DNA from: Solirubrobacter ginsenosidimutans
Lineage (GTDB): Bacteria; Actinomycetota; Thermoleophilia; Solirubrobacterales; Solirubrobacteraceae
Assembly: GCF_027587205.1 (NCBI RefSeq)
Contig: NZ_JAPDOD010000058.1
Location: forward strand, 1 to 55,457
Reading direction: 5' to 3'
Length of the DNA stretch: 55,457 nucleotides
A program made the position numbers and the translations under genes. A model generated the notes under the pieces. That model was given only the letters and a program-made list of their open reading frames with translations, made no database searches and was not told where the DNA came from. Positions 32,892 to 40,973 of the stretch are shown piece by piece (the stretch's first letter is position 1; every line of letters starts with the position of its first letter).

Positions 32892-32940
32892 ATAAAGGGG
32901 GTCTGACCCCCTTTATCTAAATGGGGTCAGACCCTCTTTA
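32892..32940. repeat. REP-like hairpin doublet, copies F1 and F2
   Basis: F1: ATAAAGGGGG-TCTGA-CCCCCTTTAT (32892-32916), a perfect 10-bp stem. F2: TAAATGGGG-TCAGA-CCCTCTTTA (32918-32940) with imperfect outer pairing. Their loops are complementary to each other, so the copies are in opposite orientation. The stop of the convergent cyclase gene (32938-32940) is inside F2. Confidence 0.85.
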
Positions 32941-33714
32941 GGTAAGAGCGATGGGGCGGACCGGGGAACCGGTGCCGCCCCGGAGCTTCAGGGGGAGGCA
33001 GACGAAGGCGAACTCGCGCACGCCGTCGGCCGCGAGGTCTTCGAGGAAGAGCGATTCGATGATGTGGATGCCCGATTGCACGATCAGGATCGTGTGGCCC
33101 GGGAGGGAGCCGAGCTCTGGGTCGCGGTCGTCCGGGACGTCCCAGGCGACGTTGTCCGCACCCACGGCACAAGGCCCGCGAGCGGCGAGCCAGCGGGACG
33201 CTTCGGCGGTGATCCCACCCGCCCGCAGGTAGGCGGGGCGGTCTGCCCACAAGGCGCCCGAGCCGAGCCGGACGAGCACGACGTCCCCGGGTCGCAGCGA
33301 GAGCCCCGCCGCCGCTGTCTCGAGGTCGGAGGCGCTAACGCGGTAGCCGTCGTCACAGCGCCCGCCCGGCGCCACGTCGAGCAGCACGCCGCGGGTGACG
33401 ATCGGGGCCACGGTGTCGATCCCCAGCGCCGTGAACCCCACCGGCGTCTGCACCCGCCCGTCGACCTCGACGCCCCCGTGCAGGCGACCCTCGTAGGCCT
33501 GATGGCAGAGCGCGTCGATGTGGGTGCCGGAGTGCTCGGTCATCACCAGCAGCGCCGAGGCGCTCGTCCGCGCCTCCGCCGCATCGCGCTCGTGGCGGCG
33601 GTGCAGGTTGAGGATCACGCCCGGCTCGTGCGCCGGCCACACCGGCGCACCCGCGAAGCGCGGCTGCTCGAGGTCGTACGCCCGCGCGCCACCCAGCGCG
33701 TCGAGGAGGCTCAT
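32938..33714 (-). CDS. Cyclase-family / kynurenine formamidase-like metal hydrolase
   Basis: A 258-residue protein of the cyclase family (PF04199 type). The metal motif is HSGTHIDALCH, matching HxGTHxDxxxH. The end GHTILIVQSGIHIIESL is also family-like. Start placed at MSLLDALGG, since the six upstream residues look unlikely. Known members hydrolyse N-formylkynurenine or isatin. Substrate not determined; no tryptophan-degradation genes are adjacent. Confidence 0.85.
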   Translation of the reverse strand: MSLLDALGGARAYDLEQPRFAGAPVWPAHEPGVILNLHRRHERDAAEARTSASALLVMTEHSGTHIDALCHQAYEGRLHGGVEVDGRVQTPVGFTALGIDTVAPIVTRGVLLDVAPGGRCDDGYRVSASDLETAAAGLSLRPGDVVLVRLGSGALWADRPAYLRAGGITAEASRWLAARGPCAVGADNVAWDVPDDRDPELGSLPGHTILIVQSGIHIIESLFLEDLAADGVREFAFVCLPLKLRGGTGSPVRPIALT

Positions 33715-33771
33715 GTCACACGACGTACCCACCGATCAAGGCGCGCACGCGCCCGCCGATCTACCCGGACA

Positions 33772-34407
33772 ATGCGCCGCCTCCTGCTCCTGCCCATCCT
33801 GGCCGCGTGCGCGGCCGTCGGACTGACCGGCTGCGGGAAGGAAGCGAACGCGCTCGATCCGCAGCTGCGCGCGAGGACCTTCACCTTCGACGCGTCGGTC
33901 GCGCCCAAGGACCGCGAGTGGATCCTCGCCGCGATCGACAAGGTCCGCCCGGAAGCGCGGCAGCTGATCGACGACGTCGACGGCATGGTCACGATCAGCA
34001 CCTTCAACCAGCCCAACGGCGCCGCGGTCGGCACCACGCTGCAGGTCGGCGAGCGGCAGTTCGCGGTGCGCTTCAACCTCGGCTACCTCGACGGGGAGCG
34101 CAAGTCCGACCGTGACGTCACGGTCGCCCACGAGCTGGGCCACGTCGTCGATTTCGCCCTCATGCCGTCCGACCTGCGCAACCAGCTCGCGGCCCAGCTG
34201 CCGACGAGCGGTGCCTGCTTCACCGCCGACTCGGGCGACTGCACCGCGCCGGAGGAACGCTTCGCCGACACGTTCGCCAAGTGGGCGCTGCGCGGCGCCG
34301 TCTCGGCCTACGGCGCCGGCTACGGCACGCTCGCCCCAGCATCGCTGGAGAGCTGGGGCGCGCCGCTGGCGTCGCTGGCGATCGCCGTCGAAGTCGCCTC
34401 GCGCTAA
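33772..34407 (+). CDS. Lipoprotein with a gluzincin-like HELGH motif
   Basis: A 211-residue lipoprotein. The signal peptide ends in a lipobox LTGC at residues ~18-21. HELGHVVD lies near residue 121, a zinc-binding HExxH, and a later EERFADTFAKW supplies possible third-ligand acidic residues. It resembles small membrane-anchored metallopeptidase-like proteins. Peptidase activity is plausible but unproven. The start ATG at 33772 is 57 bp from the divergent cyclase gene. Confidence 0.75.
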   Translation: MRRLLLLPILAACAAVGLTGCGKEANALDPQLRARTFTFDASVAPKDREWILAAIDKVRPEARQLIDDVDGMVTISTFNQPNGAAVGTTLQVGERQFAVRFNLGYLDGERKSDRDVTVAHELGHVVDFALMPSDLRNQLAAQLPTSGACFTADSGDCTAPEERFADTFAKWALRGAVSAYGAGYGTLAPASLESWGAPLASLAIAVEVASR

Positions 34408-34414
34408 TCCGCGC

Positions 34415-35233
34415 TCAGCGGACCGTGATCTTCTTCGTCAGCGTGGTCTTCTGCTTGTTCTGCGTGAGCGTGACGGTGGCCGTGTACTTCCCGGCCTTCA
34501 GGCTGCTCGCCGTCGCGAGCGCGAGCGAGACGCTCTTGCCGGGCAGGATCCGGGTCGCCTTCAGCGTCCCGTTCTTGGTGCCCAGCGCGCTCTTGAGCGT
34601 CACCTTGCCGGTCACCGGAGCGATCGTGTTGCCCGTGTTCTTCACGCTCAGCACGAGCGCGCGGCTCGTGCCGGTCCCGGAGAGCTTCGCCGCGCCCGCC
34701 TTGAGCCCGTAGGTCGCGGTCGCCGCGTTGTAGCGCAAGGTGTCGAGCAGCCGGTACCCGGTCACGATCCCCTTGGTCTTGGCGATGTCCGCCGGCACGC
34801 CGATGACCTCCAGCGCGCCGTACAGATAGCCGGCGGCCGGCACGCTGCCGAGCGTGACCGTGACGTCCTTGGACGCCCCAGGCGCGAGCGCGAACGACGG
34901 CTCGCTGACGCTGACGCCGCCGAGCGTCGCGCGGCGGTTGGGCGAGACGACCCCGCTCGCGGACTGCGTCCACGGGCGCGCCGCGACCGTCACGGTCAGC
35001 GCCTTCTTGGAGTTGTTGGCCACCTTGAGCGTGTCGGTCGCTCCGGCCTGCGCCACGCGGTCGACCTTCAGCGTCGAGCCGGTCGAGCCGGTCGAGGTCG
35101 AGAGCGCCAGCCCGCCTTCCGCCTGCGCGGCACGCCCACTCGAGTCGTCCGCACGCGCGATCACCGCGCCACCTACGGCCGCCGCCAGCACCCCTGCCGC
35201 CGCAACCGTCTTCAGACCCGCACCAGACACCAT
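34415..35233 (-). CDS. Secreted beta-sandwich protein
   Basis: A 272-residue exported protein. ATG 35233 is supported by GGAG eight bases upstream. After the signal peptide, two Ig-like or DUF916-like beta domains are visible ([20 protein letters not shown] and [20 protein letters not shown], then [16 protein letters not shown]). Such domains are typical of surface structural proteins. It is convergent with the lipoprotein gene (7 bp apart). Confidence 0.7.
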   Translation of the reverse strand: MVSGAGLKTVAAAGVLAAAVGGAVIARADDSSGRAAQAEGGLALSTSTGSTGSTLKVDRVAQAGATDTLKVANNSKKALTVTVAARPWTQSASGVVSPNRRATLGGVSVSEPSFALAPGASKDVTVTLGSVPAAGYLYGALEVIGVPADIAKTKGIVTGYRLLDTLRYNAATATYGLKAGAAKLSGTGTSRALVLSVKNTGNTIAPVTGKVTLKSALGTKNGTLKATRILPGKSVSLALATASSLKAGKYTATVTLTQNKQKTTLTKKITVR

Positions 35234-35346
35234 CAATTGCACTCCAAGACCCTCGCTCTTCGCGTCACGTTGCTCAACAGACCTACCACGTGAGAACCCT
35301 CAGACGACGCGATCGGAGCGGCGAGTTTCTCCGTAGCCTGTCGGGC

Positions 35347-36126
35347 GTGACCCGACTCGAGATCCGCTCGTGGCTGATGGACATGGATGGCGTGCTCGTC
35401 CACGAAGAGCAGGCGATCCCCGGCGCCGACCGGTTTCTCGGGAACCTGCGCAGGCGCGGGGCGCCGTTCCTGGTGCTCACCAACAACTCGATCTACACGC
35501 GCCGCGACCTCGCGGCGCGCCTGAAGACGAGTGGCTTGGACGTACCCGAGGAGGCGATCTGGACGTCGGCCCTGGCGACGGCGAAATTCCTCGAGGACCA
35601 GCGCCCGGGCGGGTCGGCGTTCGTGATCGGCGAGGCAGGGCTGACCACAGCGCTGCACGAGGCGGGCTACACGCTGACCGAGCGCGCGCCCGACTACGTG
35701 GTGCTGGGTGAGACGCGGACGTACAGCCTCGAGCGGATCACGCTCGCGATCCGGCTGATCGTCGACGGCTCGCGCTTCATCGCCACCAACCCGGACGCGA
35801 CCGGGCCCTCACCCGACGGCCCGATGCCCGCGACCGGCTCCGTGGCGGCGCTCATCAGCCGCGCGACCGGCGTCGAGCCCTACTACGTCGGCAAGCCGAA
35901 TCCGCTGATGATGCGCAGCGCGCTGAACGCCATCGACGCGCATTCCGAGACGACCGCGATGATCGGCGACCGGATGGACACCGACATCGTCGCCGGGCTG
36001 GAGGCGGGGCTGGACACGATCCTCGTCCTGACCGGCATCAGCACCCGCGAGTCGGCCGAGCGCTTCCCGTACCGGCCCGCGCGGATCGTCGAGTCCGTCG
36101 CGGACCTGGCCGCCGAGCTCGAGTAG
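35347..36126 (+). CDS. HAD-IIA family phosphatase (NagD-like)
   Basis: A 259-residue haloacid-dehalogenase-type hydrolase. Motif I is [20 protein letters not shown] (catalytic Asp pair). Motif II is LVLTNNS. Motif III is the Lys in YYVGKPNP. Motif IV is [20 protein letters not shown] 35347 is chosen because similarity starts there; the upstream frame from 35290 adds Arg-rich residues. Expected to dephosphorylate sugar or nucleotide phosphates such as UMP or p-nitrophenyl phosphate analogues. Cytoplasmic. Confidence 0.92.
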   Translation: MTRLEIRSWLMDMDGVLVHEEQAIPGADRFLGNLRRRGAPFLVLTNNSIYTRRDLAARLKTSGLDVPEEAIWTSALATAKFLEDQRPGGSAFVIGEAGLTTALHEAGYTLTERAPDYVVLGETRTYSLERITLAIRLIVDGSRFIATNPDATGPSPDGPMPATGSVAALISRATGVEPYYVGKPNPLMMRSALNAIDAHSETTAMIGDRMDTDIVAGLEAGLDTILVLTGISTRESAERFPYRPARIVESVADLAAELE

Positions 36127-36135
36127 GGCTTCCCG

Positions 36136-36163
36136 CACCCCCGCCGACGTGGTGCCGGGGGTG
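36136..36163 (+). terminator. Hairpin after the HAD gene
   Basis: CACCCCCG (36136-36143) and CGGGGGTG (36156-36163) form a perfect 8-bp stem 9 bp after the TAG of the HAD phosphatase gene. No U-tract. Likely an intrinsic terminator of the high-GC type. Confidence 0.5.
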
Positions 36164-36198
36164 TGCGGCGCGCTCGGCGCGACCGAGAATCAGCCTCG

Positions 36199-36894
36199 AT
36201 GAAGCGGATCGTCCTCCTCGTGGCCATCGCGATCACCGCCACCGCGCTCGTGGTGACCGACACGGTCCAGCTCCCCAACCTCGAGCATGCGTTGACGGAC
36301 CTGTCGGAGACGCTCGGCACCTGGACCTACGCGCTCGTCGGCGGGCTCGCGTTCCTGGAGACCGGCGCCTTCGTCGGCCTGATCGCGCCGGGCGAGACCG
36401 CGATCGTGCTCGGCGGCGTGGTCGCCGCGCAGGGGCAGATCGACCTCGTCACGGTGCTGCTCGTCGCGTGGGTCGCCGCGGCTCTGGGCGACATCGCGTC
36501 CTTCATCCTCGGCGCCCGGCTCGGCCGCCGCTTCATCCACACCCACGGCCAGCGGGTCGGGATGACCGCCCCGCGCGTGGACCGCGTCGAGGCCTTCTAC
36601 GCCCGCCACGGCGCGAAGGCGATCCTCGTCGGCCGCTTCATCGGGATCATCCGCGCGGTCTCGCCGTTCCTCGCCGGCGCGTCCGGGCTCAAACTCCGCG
36701 CGTTCCTGCCGTGGAGCATCATCGGCACGGCCGTCTGGGCCAGCGCCTTCACGCTCGTGGGCTACGCGTTCAGCGAGTCCTTCAGCAAGGCCGCAGGTGC
36801 ACTCACGCACGGCGCGTTCGCGCTCGCCCTGCTCGCCGCGGTGGTCCTTGCGGTGCGCGCGCACCGCAAGGCCGCTCACACGTCCGCCGGTTAG
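36199..36894 (+). CDS. DedA-family membrane protein
   Basis: A 231-residue polytopic membrane protein of the DedA/SNARE-associated family. It has FLETGAFVGLIAPGETAIVLG, then GDIASFILGARLGRRFI, and the conserved GRFIGIIRAVSPFLAGASGL. DedA proteins flip undecaprenyl phosphate or phospholipids across the membrane. The C-terminal stop shares a TTAG tetranucleotide with the convergent FKBP gene. Confidence 0.92.
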   Translation: MKRIVLLVAIAITATALVVTDTVQLPNLEHALTDLSETLGTWTYALVGGLAFLETGAFVGLIAPGETAIVLGGVVAAQGQIDLVTVLLVAWVAAALGDIASFILGARLGRRFIHTHGQRVGMTAPRVDRVEAFYARHGAKAILVGRFIGIIRAVSPFLAGASGLKLRAFLPWSIIGTAVWASAFTLVGYAFSESFSKAAGALTHGAFALALLAAVVLAVRAHRKAAHTSAG

Positions 36895-37259
36895 CGCACG
36901 CCGATCAGGTCGACGACGAACACCAGGGTCTCGTTCGGGCCGATCACGCCGCCGGCGCCGCGCGGGCCGTAGGCCATGTCCGGCGGGATCGTGATCCGGC
37001 GCCGGCCTCCGACCTTCATCCCCGCGACGCCCTCGTCCCAGCCGCGGATGACCTGGCCCTTGCCGAGCCCGAACTTGAACGTGTCGCCACGATCCCACGA
37101 CGCGTCGAACTGGTTCCCGGTCTTCCAGGACACGCCGACGTAGTGGACTTCGACGATGTGGCCGGCGCTCGCCTCGTCGCCCTCGCCCTCGACGAGGTCC
37201 TCGAGCTCGAGCTGGTACGACGGCGCCTGGTCTGGGATCTCGACCTCTGGTTTCTCCAT
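36891..37259 (-). CDS. FKBP-type peptidyl-prolyl isomerase
   Basis: A 122-residue single-domain FKBP. It has VHYVGVSWKTGNQFDASWDR, GKGQVIRGWDEGVAGMKVGG, RRRITIPPDMAYG and LVFVVDLIGV. No signal peptide, so cytoplasmic. It begins 11 bp after the amidohydrolase stop and is the last gene of a six-gene directon, perhaps helping fold a product of that cluster. Confidence 0.93.
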   Translation of the reverse strand: MEKPEVEIPDQAPSYQLELEDLVEGEGDEASAGHIVEVHYVGVSWKTGNQFDASWDRGDTFKFGLGKGQVIRGWDEGVAGMKVGGRRRITIPPDMAYGPRGAGGVIGPNETLVFVVDLIGVR

Positions 37260-37270
37260 GTCGTAGGACG

Positions 37271-38311
37271 CTAGCTCAGACCGAGCTCCTTGGACTTCGC
37301 CTCGACGTCGATCCCGTGCAGGCGGGCGAGGTTGCCGCCGAGGATCTTGCGCTTGGCCTGGTCGGTGAGCTGCGGATAGCCGCGCTCGGTGACGATGTCC
37401 TGCGGCAACTCGAAGTTCCAGAACGCCTCAAGCGCCCACTGCGGGTGCCAGATCGGCGCCTCGCCGCCGTAGAGGATCTTGTCCTCGCCGCACCACCACA
37501 GCATCTTCCCCAGCATCTCGGCGAAGACCCGCGGCTGGCGGGAGATGAAGTTGACCGTGGCGGCGATCGACGCGTACAGGTTCGGGAAGCGCACGATCTG
37601 CCAGAGCACCTCGTCAAGCCACGGCAGGCCGACGTGGAAGATGACGAAGTTGATGTCCGGGAACGCCGCGGCGGCGCCGTCCATGTCGAACGTGCGGGTG
37701 TGCTCGATCGGCTGAGGCCCGAGCGGGACGCCCTTGTGCACGCCGATCAGGTTCACGCCCAGCTCCTGCGCCTTCTCGAACACCGGGAAGGCCACGCGCG
37801 GGTCGTCCATGCGCCACGGGAACGGCTGGCCGTAGTCGTAGCGGACGTTGTAGAACTTGAACGCCTTCGCCCCGAACTCCTTGACCTGGATCTCCATCAG
37901 GTCCAGGGCCTTCTTGCCCTCGAGCGGGTTCACGGAGCCCCAGAAGACGGCCCGGTCGGGGTGCTTGGACGCCATCTCGGCGCACTTCTTCCAGTCGCTC
38001 AGCCCGTCGTGGAAGAGATCGGTCAGCGGCAGCGGCTGCGCGGCGATCATGTCGGTGTCGGAGCCGGCGATGACCATCTCGTAGATCTCGTCGACGCTCC
38101 ACTCCTTCATGAACTCCTCGCGGCTGAGGATCGTCTCGCCCTCGGCCGTGAGCAGTTGGTGGAACGCGAAGAGGTGCTCGTCGAACATCAACCCCGGGCC
38201 GCCGAGCGCGTTCTTGGGGTCGAAGTTGAAGATGTGGCAGACGCAGTCGAAGACGAACGCGTCGACCTTGCGTTTGCGTTCGATGCCGGGCTGGGTGTCG
38301 GTGACGGCCAT
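37271..38311 (-). CDS. Amidohydrolase-2 family protein
   Basis: A 346-residue TIM-barrel protein of the amidohydrolase_2 (ACMS decarboxylase/resorcylate decarboxylase-like) family. The N-terminal metal strand is unusual: VFDCVCHIFNF instead of a DxHxH. Other conserved positions are GVHKGVPL, FVIFHVGLPWLDE and LYGGEAPIWHPQ. The start ATG (38309-38311) overlaps the stop of the upstream DUF59 gene (TAATG). A decarboxylase or hydrolase activity is inferred. The Cys-rich metal strand and linkage to an Fe-S maturation gene suggest an unusual metal centre. Confidence 0.85.
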   Translation of the reverse strand: MAVTDTQPGIERKRKVDAFVFDCVCHIFNFDPKNALGGPGLMFDEHLFAFHQLLTAEGETILSREEFMKEWSVDEIYEMVIAGSDTDMIAAQPLPLTDLFHDGLSDWKKCAEMASKHPDRAVFWGSVNPLEGKKALDLMEIQVKEFGAKAFKFYNVRYDYGQPFPWRMDDPRVAFPVFEKAQELGVNLIGVHKGVPLGPQPIEHTRTFDMDGAAAAFPDINFVIFHVGLPWLDEVLWQIVRFPNLYASIAATVNFISRQPRVFAEMLGKMLWWCGEDKILYGGEAPIWHPQWALEAFWNFELPQDIVTERGYPQLTDQAKRKILGGNLARLHGIDVEAKSKELGLS

Positions 38312-38658
38312 TACGCAGCGCTCCTCGCAAGGCGGTAAGGCTCGAGCTCCTCGAGCGGCATGGTCAGCTTCGCGCGGGCCGACTCCGAGAGCCGGTCCGG
38401 CGTCCAGGCGGGTTCCCACACGACCTTGACCTCGACGGTCTCGACGCCGTCCAGCGCGATCAGCGCCTCCGGTATCGCGGCCGACATGTTCGCCACGAAC
38501 GGGCACCATCCCGTCGTCGGGATCAGGTCGACCTCGACGTGCGCACCCGACTGGCGGACGTCCTCCACCACGCCCATGTCGACGATGGACACCCCGCGGT
38601 CCTGGCAGCAGGGGTCATAGACGCCGCGCAGGGCGTCGATCAGGAGCTCCCGGTCCAT
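38311..38658 (-). CDS. MIP18/DUF59 metal-sulfur cluster assembly factor
   Basis: A 115-residue MIP18-family protein: YDPCCQDRGVSIVDMGVVED, then VDLIPTTGWCPFVANMSAAI. The family (SufT, PaaD, CIA2) helps mature Fe-S proteins; the Cys in GWCPF is the conserved one, and CC near residue 17 replaces the usual DPE...I pattern. It overlaps SUMF1-like upstream by 19 bp and amidohydrolase downstream by 1 bp, so it is likely dedicated to one of those partners. Confidence 0.85.
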   Translation of the reverse strand: MDRELLIDALRGVYDPCCQDRGVSIVDMGVVEDVRQSGAHVEVDLIPTTGWCPFVANMSAAIPEALIALDGVETVEVKVVWEPAWTPDRLSESARAKLTMPLEELEPYRLARSAA

Positions 38659-39314
38659 CCACTCCTCCTTGCGTCGCGGTCGAACACGATGCGAAAGCCG
38701 GTGGTGCCGGTGGCGCGCTCCGGGTCGGCGGGCAGCACCCGTGCCGCGTGCAGGCCGTGCTGGGTGTCGAGGTAGGAGCCGCCGCGGACGACGCCCCAGC
38801 CGTCCTCGCCGGTGTCGCTCACCCACTCCCAGACGTTGCCGGCGAGCTGCTCGGCACCGCACGGCGATGCGCCCTCCGGGTGGGTGCGGACCGGCACGGT
38901 CCAGCCCCACGCCGCCTCCGCGCAGTTGCAGCGGTCGGCGTCGAAGGTGTGACCCCATGGCCACGGCCGTTCGTCGTCGCCGCGCGCGGCGGCCTCCCAC
39001 TCGGTGCCGGTGGGCAGGCGGGCGCCGAGGCTCGCACAGAACGCGATCGCGTCGGCGCGCGTGACCAGGACGACCGGGTGGTCGGCGAGCTGCTCCTCGC
39101 CGACCCGCGGGTGGTCCGGCCGGAAGCGGGCGAACGCGGCATTGGTGACCGGGAAGCGGCCGATGAAGACGCCCGCGACCGGCACCACGTCGTCGACCGC
39201 GGGCGGCTCACGCGAGGGCGCGGGGCGGCGCCGTGGCGGCGCGGCGGGTGGCAGTGCGCGACCACCGGCCGAGAGGCCGAGCCAGGCCGCCACCTCGTCA
39301 CGCGCGCCGAGCAC
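38640..39314 (-). CDS. SUMF1/FGE-like sulfatase-modifying-factor domain protein
   Basis: A 224-residue protein from GTG 39314. It has the FGE-sulfatase fold: VAGVFIGRFPVTNAAFARF, LVTRADAIAFCASLGARLPT, GTEWEAAARGDDERPWPWG, AGNVWEWVSD and VVRGGSYLD. The catalytic Cys pair that follows the last motif in formylglycine-generating enzymes is absent (YLDTQHGLHAARV). So it is probably a lectin-like or EgtB-like SUMF1 member rather than a sulfatase activator. No sulfatase gene is present. It overlaps the DUF59 gene. Confidence 0.85.
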   Translation of the reverse strand: MLGARDEVAAWLGLSAGGRALPPAAPPRRRPAPSREPPAVDDVVPVAGVFIGRFPVTNAAFARFRPDHPRVGEEQLADHPVVLVTRADAIAFCASLGARLPTGTEWEAAARGDDERPWPWGHTFDADRCNCAEAAWGWTVPVRTHPEGASPCGAEQLAGNVWEWVSDTGEDGWGVVRGGSYLDTQHGLHAARVLPADPERATGTTGFRIVFDRDARRSGWTGSS

Positions 39315-39328
39315 CTCAACCGCACACG

Positions 39329-40132
39329 CTACATCCGCGCCGCCCAGGTCTGCGTCCCGCTGTCGCACGGGTAGTACCGGTGGCCCTTGCGGTGCGTCTG
39401 CATCCGCGCGCGCAGCGTCCCCACCGCGCCGTCGGCGAGGAAATGTCCCTCGAAGCGGATGCGATAGCGCTCGGAGGAGCCGTCGACGTAGCGGACCGTG
39501 TACGGCGTGTCGTCCAGGAACGTGCCGTCGGGCTTGACCTTGGTCGTCGTGATCGAGCTGCCCATCGGCACGACGGCCTTCGGGCCGCACTTCATCGTCG
39601 CGGTCCAGACGCCGTACACGCGGCCGTTGCGGGCGACGCGGATCGTCACCGGCAGCCGCACGGGTCCGGCGAACTGGGCGCTGAGTCCGTTGAACAGGCT
39701 GCTCGGCGGGGGCATCGCGGGTGCACCGGCGGGTGCGCTCGCCACGCGCAGCGAGAGCGGGCGGGTGAAGCCGGGGCATCCGCGGGCGCTGAAGCGCACC
39801 TTGCCCTCCACCGCGTCGGGCGTGATCGTGCCGGAGACGCTGAAGCGCAGCCGGTGGCCGTTGACGCGGGTGTGACCGGAGGCGCTGAAGGCGGAGCCGT
39901 CGGGCGTGCTGCCTGACAGCCGCGCGACGGTGTCGACCCGCGGCTCCTCGCCGCACGCGAAGACGATCAGCACGCGCATCTGGATCCGGCCGTCGTCCTT
40001 GCGCACCAGCGAGGTGTAGGGCGCGGCCCCGCGGCCTTTGAGGACCGCCGCGCCGCCGTAGTGGGTGTCGGCGTGCGCCGCCGGAGCGGCCGCGAGGAAG
40101 ACCCCCGCGGCCGCGATCAGCGCGCGTCTCAC
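39329..40132 (-). CDS. Secreted protein, tandem paralogue 2
   Basis: A 267-residue exported protein from GTG 40132 (overlapping the upstream stop, GTGA). The signal peptide ends in AHA. The mature part is a beta-rich domain with HYGGAAVLKGRG, LVRKDDGRIQMRVL, MKCGPKAVVP and a C-terminal RKGHRYYPCDSGT. It is clearly related along its whole length to the next gene upstream. Four or more Cys are conserved, suggesting disulfides. Function unknown. Confidence 0.8.
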   Translation of the reverse strand: MRRALIAAAGVFLAAAPAAHADTHYGGAAVLKGRGAAPYTSLVRKDDGRIQMRVLIVFACGEEPRVDTVARLSGSTPDGSAFSASGHTRVNGHRLRFSVSGTITPDAVEGKVRFSARGCPGFTRPLSLRVASAPAGAPAMPPPSSLFNGLSAQFAGPVRLPVTIRVARNGRVYGVWTATMKCGPKAVVPMGSSITTTKVKPDGTFLDDTPYTVRYVDGSSERYRIRFEGHFLADGAVGTLRARMQTHRKGHRYYPCDSGTQTWAARM

Positions 40133-40947
40133 GGCCGCGCCGTCCACGCGACCGTCCCGCTGTCGCACGGGTAGTAGCGATGCCCCTTCTTGTGCAACTG
40201 GGAGCGCGCGCGCAGGGTGCCGGCGGCGCCGTCGGCCATGAAGCGGCCCTTGAAGGTCACGCGATAGCGCTCGCGCACGCCGTCGTCCCAGCGGATCGTG
40301 TACGTCTCGCTGCGGCTGAAGCTGCCGTCCGGTTTGACGGTCGTCGTCGGCGAGTTGTTGATGAGGTGGCTGGTGGCCTTCGGCCCGCACTTCATCATCG
40401 CGGCCCACGTCGACCAGACCCGGCCCTGCTTGGTCACCCGCAGCGCGACGGCGAGCCGGATGCCGGCCGCGGCCTGGCCCGTCATGCCGGCGAACAGCGA
40501 AGCGGCGGGCGGAGCGGTGGGCGCGCCCGCGGGCGCGGACTCGGTGCGCAGGACGAGGTCGCGGGTGTACTTCGGGCAGCGCGCCATCCCCATCTTCAGC
40601 GTGCCCGCGGCGGAGTCGGGCGCGAGCGTGCCACTGATCGAGAAGCGCAGCGTCCCCCGCCCCGGCAGCCGCTGCTTGCCCGCGGCGGTGAAGTTCACGC
40701 CGTCCGGCGTCGACCCCTTCAGCTTGACCACGTAGTTGTAATACGACTGCTTGCGGCAGGTGTAGCCGAAGCCGAGCCGCACGGTGATGCGTCCGTCGTC
40801 ATGCCGCACGAGCGTGGTCGACGGTCCTGCCGGCGAATTGCGAAGCGCTGCGACGCCGCCGTACTGCGTGTCCGCTTGCGCGGTCGGGGCGCTCAGGCCG
40901 AGCGCCGCCGTGGCGATGATCAACGACCCGGTGCGATGGAGCCTCAC
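40129..40947 (-). CDS. Secreted protein, tandem paralogue 1
   Basis: A 272-residue exported protein: signal peptide ending in AQA, then QYGGVAALRNSPAG, LVRHDDGRITVRLGFGYTCR, MKCGPKATSHLI and KKGHRYYPCDSGT at the C-terminus. It is a tandem duplicate of the downstream gene with matching Cys positions. It is the first gene of the six-gene directon ending with FKBP. No family recognised. Confidence 0.8.
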   Translation of the reverse strand: MRLHRTGSLIIATAALGLSAPTAQADTQYGGVAALRNSPAGPSTTLVRHDDGRITVRLGFGYTCRKQSYYNYVVKLKGSTPDGVNFTAAGKQRLPGRGTLRFSISGTLAPDSAAGTLKMGMARCPKYTRDLVLRTESAPAGAPTAPPAASLFAGMTGQAAAGIRLAVALRVTKQGRVWSTWAAMMKCGPKATSHLINNSPTTTVKPDGSFSRSETYTIRWDDGVRERYRVTFKGRFMADGAAGTLRARSQLHKKGHRYYPCDSGTVAWTARP

Positions 40948-40973
40948 GGTCGGGCCTGATACCCATATTTCTC

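Noticed and set aside
31495..34407. Small biosynthetic gene cluster around the DHA2 pump and cyclase
   Set aside because: No synthase, tailoring enzymes or regulator; the genes are convergent or divergent and separated by REP hairpins.
38640..39314. Formylglycine-generating enzyme activating a sulfatase
   Set aside because: The catalytic Cys pair is absent and there is no sulfatase in the window.
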